In this document: positions 21,301 through 31,817 of the stretch, one piece after another
Position numbering within the stretch: the stretch's first letter is position 1
Layout of the letters: each line of letters opens with the position of its first letter
DNA from: Gnetum montanum
Taxonomy: Eukaryota > Streptophyta > Gnetopsida > Gnetales > Gnetaceae
Direction: 5' to 3'
Assembly: GCA_015680685.1 (NCBI GenBank)
Contig: MNCI01004650.1
Span: 226,033-290,032 of the forward strand
Length of the DNA: 64,000 nt
Notes under the pieces: model-generated
The model's input: the letters and a program-made list of their open reading frames with translations, nothing else
Databases searched by the model: none
What the model was told of the DNA's origin: nothing
Made by a program: the position numbers and the translations under genes

Positions 21301-23055
21301 TGTAGCAACCAAAAATGTTGATGGTTGGGAAACACCAAGAGGTCATCAGTCATGATAGTCTTAACCTCTGATCCGTGCAAGGGCCATGCTAGATAAAATA
21401 AAAACGGGGTGCCCTGAATGGTCTGGTCGATTAGATAGGGAATTAGTCGGTGTCAATATAACCTTTTGCAAATCAATAATTTAAAATGAGACTTCTAGCA
21501 TAAAAGAATGTAAAAGACAAAAGGAACAGAAAATGATGCAAAATGAACAGAAGATAGTGTAAAATGCGTTGAAAAGTAGGAAAGAAAAGTAAAATGTGGT
21601 TAGAAAAAAAATGCACAAAATGGAATTAAAAAATGCGCTGCTTAAAGATTATGACTTTACTCTATCAAGGTGGATACATTCAATTGCATGGTGTTGGGGG
21701 ACACAGAGATCCCAAGAGTAACCAAGACATTTTGTGCAAGATAATTGTATGCTTGAACATGGACCCAGGAGTCAACAATGCAAAATGCTATGAGGATAGC
21801 AAGAAAGAGAAGAACAGAATGCCAAATGAGAGTGCTAACTATTTGTACTGTCAAACAAAATGTTTATAATGCTCAGGGATACAATGCTAACTTTTTGCTT
21901 GCTAGCCAACCAATTCACCATCGATCCCTCCTCCTTTGACTATTGCTCATTGGGGTATTTATAGGACCAAGGGCATGCAAAGGATGTGATTTGGACACCA
22001 CGTGTCTTGGGCTTGCATTCACATTTCTATGCTGCATGGATGTGCATGACCATTGGACGAGCCTACCATGATGTAATTACAAGCCTGACACACTGTAATT
22101 GCATTGTCAGAGCTTGTATATGTGTGCCAATGGTGCAATTAGGTGAAGTTCATTGATGTAGTGCAACTGCTTGCTACGCTTTGCCATGCTTTGTAGCGTA
22201 GCATGTTTTTCATAGCGTAGCATCTTGCTACGTTGTGCTACGCTACATAGCATAGCCATTAGTTTGAAGCAAAAGCTTGCATTGCGTCTTGTTGCATGTA
22301 TAAAATTTACCTTTTGAAGTGCTCTGACTACTTTTGGCATATTTTCTACACTATGCTACACTACGTAGTGTAGCATAGCGTAGCATAGCATAGCAGCTGG
22401 TCTCAATTGCAAAAATGTGCAAACTTTTTCTTTTGCACTACGAAACTTGCGAACTTGCTGATCCTGCCCTTTAAGATGCCTTTCATTATTCCCATAGAGT
22501 TGCTACATTATGCTACACTATGTAGCATAGCAACTGACATGGCTTGCTTTTTTTGCTAGGTTTGTTGCTTTCTGGTGAAGGAGCCATTGTTGAAGGACTT
22601 GGAGCGAAGAAAAGCAACTATTTTCAAAGGCCAGAGGTGTTAACTAAGTCTAATTGAAATTACTAAGTAAGTCAAACCTTCCTGTCTTGCTCTTGCTATG
22701 CTATGCTACGCTATGTGGTGTAGCGTAGTGTAGCATCTTGTCTTGCAATAATTTACAGTTGATCACTTGAACGACTATCTCTCGAAGCCTACTAAACCAC
22801 ATAGTGTAGCATAGTGTAGTGGACTCTTCAACTAGAAAACTTGCCAAACTATTTTGTGCATTTTGAACATTGTCGACAACTCTCTGCATCATTTCTGTGT
22901 AGGCTGTCAACTAGAAAAATTACCTAGCTAGAAAATTTGCCAAACTATATAGCCTAAAACCTAGAGCATCCATCTCTTGATGAACTCCCATGACGCTGCC
23001 TAAACTTGCGAAGGATTGATGAAGCAAGGATGCCCTGAAAATTTAGGGTGTTTCA
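21301..23055 (-). repeat. 5' LTR of element A
   Basis: 1755 bases. The minus-strand TATA box is at 21956-21963. The region upstream of it (22150-22830) is filled with GCTACGCTA/TAGCATAGC words, including long palindromes. Directly outside is CCTAG, the same five bases that precede the 3' LTR. This LTR would drive the gag-pol RNA towards lower coordinates. Confidence 0.92.
22351..22378. repeat. 28-bp perfect palindrome in the LTR
   Basis: Starts CTATGCTACACTACG and is its own reverse complement over 28 bases. It is the longest of many overlapping palindromes made from GCTAYGCTA words in this LTR family. The corresponding place in the other LTR (about 5140-5185) has a related but imperfect version. 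Confidence 0.85.
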
Positions 23056-23060
23056 CCTAG

Positions 23061-24655
23061 TCGATGCAGGGATGCTACAATTGTTGACCGACATTGACCA
23101 AAGAATAAAAAGCCCGAAACATTGAACTAAAATGCCAAATTTAGATGATTTAAGAGCTGAGAGGCCAAGGACTTTGTTGAGAGAAAGAGGAAGGTAAGTG
23201 GGGTGAGAAAAAGAGTCAAAGATAGGAAAATGTTGTAAGAAAGAACTCTATGGAGAAGAATTCAAGTGATGGTTAGTGCAGGAACAATCAATTAATAATA
23301 CCAAGAGGATGGGAGACTAACGAATGGAACCAAGGGATATGCAAGTGGGTCCTCCCCATAGTAGGTACTAGCCTTATTAGCCCTTGCATATCATCAACAT
23401 TAGAGTCTGTGGGCCCTAGAGTCAACAAAAAGTCATCGCAAGTTAATACTCACATCCATGAGAACCTACTGAAGCATTAGGAGTTCATGTAAATCAAGAC
23501 AAACCATCAAAACATAAGACTAGAAATGAGGTGAGTCATGGAGAGAAATGGATGAAAAGAGAGGAGTGAAAATTGGAATTCTAGTTATTGGTCACATGAA
23601 ACTCTGTGTAAAGTTTGTGGTTAAGTAACATGGTAGGATCCTTCCCGAGTTCAAACCCAAAATCAACCACATACAGTGACATCGCAGCAACATGCGAAGA
23701 CTTGTCCATCCCCCAAGAGTACAAGAATGCACTCACAAATAATCATCATGCCAACATGCATGAGAGAAAGGAAGTGAAATGGGACTAAGTTAGAGGAGAA
23801 GAAGCAAGTCCCATAACTAGTGCTTGTGGCCCATTAGAGGTGGTCTAAGGGGTGTTCTTTGAATTCCCATATAATTATTATTTTATTTTCATTCTTATGG
23901 GAACCACACCTTGCAAAGACCCATGCATTTTTACATGCATTTGGCCAAGGGATGTGCTTTGAATCCTCATGTTTTTTTTTTGTGTTTTTGTGATGAGGAC
24001 CACACCATGCAAGGCCAAATTGCCAAGGAACTTCCTTGTATGAAAGGACTTGGAGTGGTAAGAAATCCATGAGGACACTTTTGTAAACCAGGGAATAGAA
24101 AAGTATGACAAATGTTGCATTTCCCTTGAAGTCACATCCAATTCAAACCATTGGGTCATCCCCAAGTCTAGGAACTACACAAGTCACAAATTAATTAAAA
24201 TGTTTTTAAGTGAAGGGGGTTTGCATGTTTTCAAAGGGAGGAAAACCATAAAGTGGATGAATGGTTGGATGACATGGACTTTCTGCCTATTTTATGAGAT
24301 GAAAGTATACGTAAATTCCTAGAATAATAATGCGAGGGTGGGATCCAGATATAATAGGTGGACCATTTCACACAACCCATTGCAATGAAAACCAACCACA
24401 CTAGTACATCTGATGATAATAAGATGGTTTATTAATAAACAATTGAAAATTAAACACATGCACACACATATAGAAATAAGTAAACAAATAAATAGAAAAG
24501 TAAATAAAGAAAGAAAAACTAAGTAAGAATGGACAAACATACAAACGATGTTGGAAAACAATAAAGTATAAAACAAAAAAAAAAGTTCCAAAAATAGTGA
24601 GGAGCTTAGCAGAGCAGGTTAGCATGGAGAACGGTCTCCCCTATGACTAGGCTAG
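23061..24655 (-). other. Post-integrase region of element B1
   Basis: No ORF. It is colinear with 44104-45780 of B2; for example CACTTGCATATCCCTTGGTT (minus strand, about 23350) has its counterpart near 45440. A segment with GTGCTTTGAA is present twice about 102 bases apart (23850 and 23952), a local tandem duplication not seen in B2. The segment 24300-24620 is AT-rich with scattered A runs. Confidence 0.65.
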
Positions 24656-25750
24656 AAGGAGGAGACTAGAAAAATGGAACGAGGTTATCCTTGTGACAAC
24701 AAGATAGTAGCACTAGTGTGATGGAGTTCACAAAAAGGTTGTAATTATTGCCTATTGAATAACTATGTTCTCGTGGGGTCCTTAGGTTTGTGTATAAGCA
24801 AGGGCCTAGATGGGAAGGTTTTGGAGACAATATAGGGACCCTTCCACAGTGTTTGAAACTTAGTACATTGGGGTACATGTGTGGGGTTCTAGTAGAGTAC
24901 CTTATCTCCACATTGAAATGTGACCCTCCAAATCCTAAGATCATGACTTTTTTTATTATAGGCCTTATGTATCTCATTTGATGACAGGGCCACTAGTCAA
25001 TTCTCATCTAGCACAATCAAGTTGATAAATCATTTGCGTTGTGCTAGGGGAAAGTTAAGGCCCAAGTCACTAGTTGTAGATAGTGTCCAGAGTTCTACCT
25101 AGATTGGAAGTTTTCGTAGCTTTCCATACACTAACTCATAAGGAGAGTAACCTATAGGAAGTTTTTAGGTGGAGTGATAGGTGTAGAGGGCATCATTAAG
25201 TTTTGTGTTCTAGTCCCTTCTATATTTACTGATGGTTCGAGTGAGGATTTTGGTAATCTCCTTATTGGTGACTTTAGCCTACCCATTGGCTTGGGGGTGA
25301 TAAGGTGTTGTAAATTTATGGGTAACTCCCAAGTGTTGCATGAGTTTATGAAAAGTCATGTCCATGAAATGCATTCCATTGTCTGAGATGAGTGCATGTG
25401 GCACTCCAAACTTATTTATGATTTTCTATTGGACAAATCAGGCAATGGTGTTTGAGGAACAGTTGATGGCTACTACCACCTCCACCCACTTTGTGCAGTA
25501 GTCAATAGCAATGATGATGTATGCCTTCCTATTGGACATGGGTGTGATGAATCCCATGAAGTTGATGCCCCAAATGTTGAAAGGTTCTAGTGGTTGGATC
25601 CCCTATTGAGGTCCCTCCATTCATGCAATCATCCCACCATCTCTCTAACATCATTCACAGGAGTGGGTGAACCATTATGCATCCCTAAAGAGTATAGGCT
25701 AGTAATATCTTGCAAGAAGGATCTTAATGGTCCTCTTTTGCATTATCCCA
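24656..25750 (-). pseudogene. Integrase of element B1 (broken)
   Basis: The catalytic core begins near 25575 as INFMGFITPMSNRKAYIIIA. The first catalytic Asp of DFMG is changed to Asn by a GAC-to-AAC transition (25561-25563). CTKWVE follows. The downstream core is frameshifted and full of stops. The C-terminal part is clearer: VTFQCGDKVLYYNPTHVPQ near 24870, then LWKGPYIVSKTFPSR near 24820. Its counterpart in B2 is at 43246-44103. It is inactive. Confidence 0.8.
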
Positions 25751-25779
25751 TCACAATCGAGACAAGTAGTTAGAAACCA

Positions 25780-26180
25780 CATTCTTAGTTCCCTTCCGGT
25801 CTACCATAGTGAGGTCAAATTCTTGAAAAATCACTAGCTGTCATATGATACAAGGGCTTACCATTGGTTTGTTCATCAGGAATTGGATGGAACTGTGGTT
25901 AGTATGTACAAACACCTTGTACCTGAGTACATAGTGTTGATATTTTTCCAAGGTAAACACCAATGCCATTAACTCCTTTTCAGTGGTGGTGTAGTTAAGT
26001 TGAGCACCCACAATGCTGCAGCTTGCACAGTGGATATAGTATGGGTGTTTTTGTTCATTCCACTATGTAAGCATGACTCCCAATGCATAGTTTGATGCAT
26101 CTGTCATGAGGTGGAAGGGTACCTATAGAATTGGAGTTTCTATAAGTTTCTGTTTAAGTGTTTGGAATGTATATTCACAT
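25780..26180 (-). pseudogene. RNase H of element B1 (broken)
   Basis: Reads MTDASNYALGVMLT near 26105-26065, with the first catalytic Asp kept, then QLNYTTTEKELMALVFTLEK near 25995-25935 and SYLSRL near 25765. The order matches gypsy RNase H. One TAG replaces a Gln after MLT. Confidence 0.82.
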
Positions 26181-26199
26181 TCCCTGGTCCAGACGAATA

Positions 26200-27140
26200 G
26201 AGCACCTTTCTTTGTGAGTTCCACCAATGGCTTGGCGATCTTTGAGAAATTTTCAATGAAGCACTAGTAGTAACTAGTGTGGCCAAGGAATGATTGAACA
26301 TCTTTTACAATGCTTGGTTGACTGGTGATTCCTTGAATGAATTTAATTTTTTTATGATCTATGCTAATCCCTACTTGTGAAATATGGTGCCCTAGAACAA
26401 TGTCCTCTTAGACCATTAAGTGGCTCCTTTTCCAGTTGAGTTGTAGATTAGTTTCCACACATATTTTTAGAACTTGCTCAAGGCAATCCAAGGCTTGTTC
26501 GAATGTTGCTCCATAGGTAGAGAAGTCATCCATGAAGAGTTCTACCCCATTTCCAATTTGCTACTAGAAAATGCTAAGGACAAGGCGTTGGAAAGTGGCA
26601 GGTGCATTACACAGGCCAAAGGGCACCTTTCTATATTCAAAAGTCCCTTGGGAACTTGTAAATGTTGTCTTGGCTTGCTCTTTTGGTGCAATTTGGATTT
26701 TGTTATAGCCACTATAACCATCCAAAAGGCTATAATAATAATGCCCTATGATGCTATCCAACACTTGGTCTATAAATGGGAGTGAGAAGTGATCCTTGAA
26801 GGTATCCATGTTTAGCAATCAGAAATCTATATATACCCTCCATTTGTCATCCATCTTTGGCATAATAATTAGTGGGCTAACCCATTTGCTATTCGCAATA
26901 GAGTAGATGAACCCCACTTTCAACAACTACTCGATTTCATCTTTGATAACCTACTTCAGTTTGGGGTTCAACTGCCTTTATGGTTATCATCATGGCTTCA
27001 TGGAGGGGTTGATATAATTCTAATGTTGGTAGAACTTGGGATCAACTCCTATCAATTCAAGATATGACCATGCAAAAGTAGCTTCCCATTTGTTTACCAC
27101 CTTCAGCAACTTCTTCTTTTGTTCATGAGCAAGGTGGCAT
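26200..27140 (-). pseudogene. Reverse transcriptase of element B1 (nearly intact core)
   Basis: Reads SIANSKWVSPLIIMPKMDDK near 26910, then TFKDHFSLPFIDQVLDSI (26805-26750), LLDGYSGYNKIQIAP and VPFGLCNAPATFQR (26640-26600). The active site is FMDDFSTYGATFEQ at 26533-26490. FLGHTSYY and the connection to RNase H follow. The 85-codon block 26818-26564 has no stop. These words are characteristic of Athila-lineage elements. A TAG replaces one codon before TFKDH. Confidence 0.88.
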
Positions 27141-27519
27141 TGATAATCACTAGCTTACCATTATGCAAAAATGCATATTCTAAATTGGTTGGTAAAGATT
27201 TGATTTCCAAGGGCTCCTATTTAAAATTTTCAGGGATCTGCAAATTTCCCCAATCATCACAGTCATCAACAGTGGATACTTGTTGATGGACCTTTTCCAA
27301 ATCATCCATGCTTTTGACATAGGTGCATACAAGCCCCTCAGATGGTTCCATGCATAAAGTGATGCTAGTAGAGTCAGCGGTCAGCCACTGGGTGCCTTCT
27401 TGATTTGTGGCTGTTGTGTACAAGCATCTTTGAACTTGTGATTCTTCAGCACACCAACTATAATGCATGTAACATGCGTCTTCTCAATCTTTCCAAAAGG
27501 ATTTTCCATTGAAATTTTA

Positions 27520-27840
27520 AGGGAGAGATCTCGGAGTCCTAATCATGCATCTATCATGCTAAGCCAAGCCCTTTCCATTATGATTGGAAAATTCCCCTTG
27601 TAGTTCTCAACACGAATGACCAGGAAGTGAGTAGGATAGGACCACCCATAAATGGTGGTCACAATGTCTTCCACCAGTCCTAAGGGGATAGGGGATAGTA
27701 ATAAATTGTTCTACCACCTCAAGCCGAATGTTGCTCTTCTTTAACGAGGGTAGGTTCCAAGTTTTGTACATGTCATGTGAGATCAAGTTGACACCTGACC
27801 CTGAATTTAGAAGTGCTTTACATGGCTCATTTCTTGCCAC
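27520..27840 (-). pseudogene. Protease of element B1 (broken)
   Basis: Reads PCKALLNSGSGVNLISHDMY from about 27828, equivalent to ALLD-GAS-NL---. The catalytic Asp is changed to Asn (LLNSG). The Athila-type flap region follows and the frame shifts near 27690. The same protein in B2 reads ALLDSSSSVNLIFHDMYK. Confidence 0.75.
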
Positions 27841-27849
27841 TTAAATATA

Positions 27850-30393
27850 GATGAAGGGGCTTCCTAGATTATCCAATTTCCATGGAAGATGGCCTGCCTT
27901 TATCCAGTTCATCACAGCATGTGTGAGCATGATGGTCTGTACGTTAGAAGGCATTTGGTTTGAAGGCTTCTTGAAAGGTGGAATGATTGAGGTGATTGGA
28001 GGTTTAGAGCCACTAGTCATAGGTGTGTGTGAGGGTATGCTTGGGTTATTAAGTTGGAAAAAGGGATCTTTTCATGACTTCACTATTGGTCCACTCGCCT
28101 GAGAAGCAATTTGTAAGTTGATAGGCCTCGTAGTGTTACGTTGCTATGGCTATGGTGTTATTTTTTCCTACATAGGTGGAGCAGGTGGTAGCTGAGTGGG
28201 GTGTTGATGAGTAGGGATAGTAGGAGAAGATGATGGAGGATGGTAGAGATGTGGGTTCTCCTCCCTAGGTGATGAAGACTATGCTCAAAATTATTTTGAG
28301 GGGTGGTAATGATTTTGAAAAGTTGCATAACTAGAAGAGTACCCATAGGGATTTGACTGCCGATAAGGGTAATACTACCTTAAAGGTGGCATCCCCCATG
28401 ATTGTGGATGATACCACTACTAAAAATATTCATAAGGTTGTGGTAGTACTCCACTTGAATAATATCCTTGCTATTAGTGAAACTGCCTTGGATTTCCTTG
28501 TGGGTAAGTCCACCTTTGGGGCATTTGTCTCTTTTCTAAGCGAGGATTCAATGCATACACCCAAAAATCTTATGCATGGAACACTAGGGGACAACACCCC
28601 TTAGGATGTTCATATTGGCATATGTCACACTCATCATCATATTCTGTATCAGAGTTTACAACTTGTTCTACTACAACAATGTTTCCCTTACCTTTATGGT
28701 GGGCATGTTTATCTTCCTTTCTCCTATGCTAGTCACGATCATTACTTTTCTCTTTGGACTCCTCTATAATTTTTAGAACACTTTGAAATTTTTCATCCAA
28801 AGAGTCCCACATCTTGTCAACCTTTACCAATATTTTAGAAGCAAATTTTTATAGGGCCAAGGTTTTATGGTTCACCACTACATCCAATGGTGATTCTTTC
28901 TCATCTTCACAAAATTGGACTTCCCTCTTTCTGATGGAGGGATCTCAATTATTCTCTTCTACAATTTCCTTCTTTCTAATATCCCCCTCTTCTTTAGCCA
29001 CTTACTCAATTAAGCACTATAGTTGATGAACCCGTAGCTCTGATAGTTATCCTTGGGTGTACACGCCAAGGGTTTTCTTGATTTTAAAGTGAAGCCCATC
29101 AATGATATGGTGAAGTTGTGCCTACTAAGGGTAGCCATGACCAAGACATCGATGTAACAATGAGTAGTATCTGCTCATGGCTACATCCAAGGGTTCATGA
29201 CCATCTTGCTTCCACCCTTGGATCTGGCATCTTAGGTTAGCCACTCTAGATTAGGTTTGATACTTTTCGTTGAATATTTCTAGCATCATACTCCACCTCT
29301 TGATTAATTCCAACTCCAAAGACCAATACTAGTTTTACGCTTCTTTAATGAGCGTGCGAGGAAATAGCTTAAGTTTTTGTCAATCGTTATCTATGTTCTA
29401 CATGATGTAAGCATCATGAAATGCTTACAAGTGAGTCTATGGATCACACTTATATCCCCCTTCAAATCTAGGGATGTTGTTCATGTTAATGTGCTTGATC
29501 CGACTATCTTTCAAGTGCCTACTGGGTATTTGAATTTCCTCAGCGATATTGAGCATACTTCGAGTAGCCAACAATGGTTCATCTGAGTCATAGTCCAGCT
29601 GAAGGCCACGATGTTTGTGAAAATTTTGGCTGCCTCTCCTTTCTTGACGGTGAGATTCACATAATTGGTCATGCCTTTCCTCATGTCATTCCCTTCGGCC
29701 CTTGCGATCACCATCATCCCAATCCTTTCTACCACAGTTACAATCGAAATCAAAACTGGGTGAAGATAGAGTGGAGTTAGAGGATGGAGAAGAGGGAGGG
29801 GAATCACCACTTTCCCAGTGTTGATCTCCTTCTCTACTCTGATGATGGCCCCGATCTTCATGTCCATCTTTACTTTTTTCATGACCTTTCCTGCATGATT
29901 CCCCATTTGCCTAGGAGTCCTGGTCACTTGGTTGCTTGCGTTGAATGATGGACTAAATGATCTGATGCATCAAAGGAGGTTCAACTAAATGAGAATAATG
30001 AAAGATAATTTCCTCATCATCATGCAATTCTTGCAGGAATAAGAGGTTACTAAACTGTTTCCCCTTCGTGTGTTCGTCTTGTTCTGCCTACTGTCAATCT
30101 TGTACACATTGTGTCTCAATTGGACAATAGTCCCGATGGTCATAGTCCTCCATGATGTACTCCAAACCATGGTCCTCAATGCCTAGTCTGGTAAGATTGT
30201 GAAACACCATTCTAGGAGCCGATCGGTCAGGTGGTAATATGATGTTTCCCTCCATGTCCCACCAACGTACATACTTATCCTGATGTAGGATAAAGGTGAA
30301 GTTGGGGACATATTCATCTAGATGCGTATATACCACCCAACATTCTTGTGGCACCGGTGGGTTGGATCCATATTATCTGTGAGAAGAAGACAT
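27850..30393 (-). pseudogene. gag of element B1 (broken)
   Basis: Start at 30393 (MSSSHR), then a well-kept N-terminus, CWVVYTHLDEYVPNFTF and YVRWWDMEGNIILPPDR (30354-30210), shared with B2. The capsid domain near 29500-29200 reads NIPRFEGGYKCDP, then LKLFPRTLIKEA and NWYWSLELELIKRW, the gag L-P-L---A--W pattern. A charged segment and a Pro/Tyr-rich tail lead into protease. A Cys-rich motif (CDICQYEHPKGCC) near 28625-28590 may be a degenerate knuckle. Stops are scattered. Confidence 0.75.
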
Positions 30394-30537
30394 TTTGGAT
30401 GTTAGATAATCCACTAATTGGTGTACCTTACTTTATACTTAGACCGCCTAACATGCATAGATTTTACTATCCTGTGTCCATTCCAATGAAGTTAATGATA
30501 ATTTTTCTAAGGTTAGATAGTGCATGTAAGACTAATA

Positions 30538-30557
30538 GTCCCTGGAAATGGCACTAA
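30538..30557 (-). promoter_or_regulatory. Primer binding site of element B1
   Basis: Directly after the 5' LTR the minus strand reads TTAGTGCCATTTCCAGGGAC. This is close to TGGCGCCGTTGCCGGGGA, the tRNA-Asp-type site of Athila elements; the differences are mostly CpG-type transitions. Confidence 0.65.
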
Positions 30558-31459
30558 TGATGAGTGGTGAGGTACCCCTACGTCCAACCATACGAATCAT
30601 GAACGTTCACATGCAACTCGGTCAAATTCGGTAGACTATAAGCACTTGCATACACCAAACTCTAGCCAGCAAAACCTTGTGTTAAAACGGTTTTTGTCTT
30701 CCCAACCTCACTTGTGGTGTTCTAATGCGATGGTTAAGTGAGATTGAGGAAAATTATTTTTAAGGTTTTTCTCTTTATCTTCTAGAGTCTAATTCTTGAG
30801 ATGAAATGTAAGAAATGGAATGTTGTGTAATCTATAATTGTCCTATTCTATCTCTTAACTTTCCCTAGCATAAGCATCTAATCCCATCTTTCATGCACAT
30901 CCTAAGTATCCCCTAACTACTACTGGGGTACCAGACATTAAGCGTCATTAGGTTATCAAGTGTTGGGTTTATGTTCGAGATGGTCGTACTTATGGTTTTT
31001 ATAAGATATAAAAGAGCGATGATGATTAAAGTGATAATAATGAAAACTTAAGGAATTATTAAAGCATAGAAATACTAAACTATTAAACACTTAAATGATT
31101 AAATCCAATTTCTACAAGGAATGCTCAAAAAGCTCATCTTTATTATTAGTTACACCAATGGGCTCAAGTACATTAGCGCTCAAATAAAGAGCTCGAAACC
31201 TTTCTCACACCTGCTGCAAGTACTTGGAAAATATTCTAACTCTCGCAAGAACAAATTGCAAGAATCTAGCTACAACTACTCAAAATGATGCCTAAGTATG
31301 GTAGAAGCACACTTATTTATAGCTATAATAGACTCTATGTAAACGAGGCCATGTAAACGCATGGATAGATCCATCGACCAGGCCACATCAATGCGGTGAC
31401 GTATACGAGGCTCCGTATATGTGGCCCAGTCGACACATCGACTGATGAGCACTTCATCA
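30558..31459 (-). repeat. 5' LTR of element B1
   Basis: 902 bases bounded by TGATGA and TCATCA, the same mirrored ends as B2's LTRs. The TATA box TATAAATA is on the minus strand at 31314-31321. Outside it (31460 on) lies the leader of another element, D. Confidence 0.8.
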
Positions 31460-31817
31460 CATGGCTAGTTAATTTAGGTTATGGCCATAGTTTAAAATAT
31501 CATCAAATTTTTAGGTACCCAAATGATAAATCTAACTTCGCCAATAAGTTTAGAAGGTTGAAAAAATGTTAGAAATGACTATTCATACATTAGAAATGGA
31601 CATCGTATGCTTGTGAGATGCATGGTTCAGACTCAATTGTCCATGAAAATCACTGGAAGATATCTTATAGCTTACAAGAATCATCTTAGACATGACGCAC
31701 ATTTGGTGGTGATCTATGGCACTCCTTAGCTTCTAGCACCATGATTTCCTCATTGTATCATAGTTAGCCCTTGGTTTTGATTAGTCCTTGGGTCATGGCT
31801 TGTTTTGATACCAAATG
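31460..31817 (-). mobile_element. Element D: LTR end, primer site and leader fragment
   Basis: On the minus strand an LTR-like end (ATGATTTCA, ending at 31818) is followed by CATT and then TGGTATCAAAACAAGCC (about 31813 down). This matches the plant tRNA-Met primer site TGGTATCAGAGC. The spacing (CATT between LTR and TGG) is identical in element C. About 340 bases of leader follow before element B1 interrupts at 31459. No pol gene of D was found. Confidence 0.5.

Larger units (their letters stand above)
4087..23055 (-). mobile_element. Element A: full-length Tat-type Ty3/gypsy retrotransposon
   Basis: LTRs at 4087-5803 and 21301-23055 face the same way. Both begin TGTAG and end TTTCA on the + strand. 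The perfect 5-base duplication CCTAG lies outside them (4082-4086 and 23056-23060). TATA boxes in the LTRs and all gag-pol frames read on the minus strand, so 21301-23055 is the 5' LTR. Order along the minus strand: primer site, gag, protease, long spacer, RT, RNase H, archaeal-type RNase H, integrase, 3' UTR with minisatellite, purine tract, 3' LTR. The double RNase H marks the Tat lineage (established for that clade). Without the nested solo LTR it is about 17.3 kb. By eye the LTRs differ at roughly one base in seven, so it is old, and every ORF is broken. Confidence 0.92.
23061..31459 (-). mobile_element. Element B1: Athila-like Ty3/gypsy element, 3' end missing or displaced
   Basis: The minus-strand element has its 5' LTR at 30558-31459, then primer site, gag, protease, RT, RNase H, integrase and 3' region down to 23061. 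There the CCTAG-flanked element A begins. RT and integrase words (FMDDFSTYG, DGYSGYN, FGLCNAPATFQR) are those of the Athila lineage. It is colinear with element B2. Its equivalent of B2's extra ORF and its 3' LTR are not visible. They may lie left of element A in a decayed form, or be deleted. Confidence 0.85.

Noticed and set aside
24319-24625. Minus-strand hydrophobic frames (membrane-like)
   Set aside because: They come from AT-rich non-coding DNA of element B1's 3' region; B2 has no equivalent frame.
24656-31459. Element B1 as a functional retroelement because its RT core is open
   Set aside because: Protease Asp and integrase Asp are changed to Asn and stops occur in every gene; only isolated blocks remain open.
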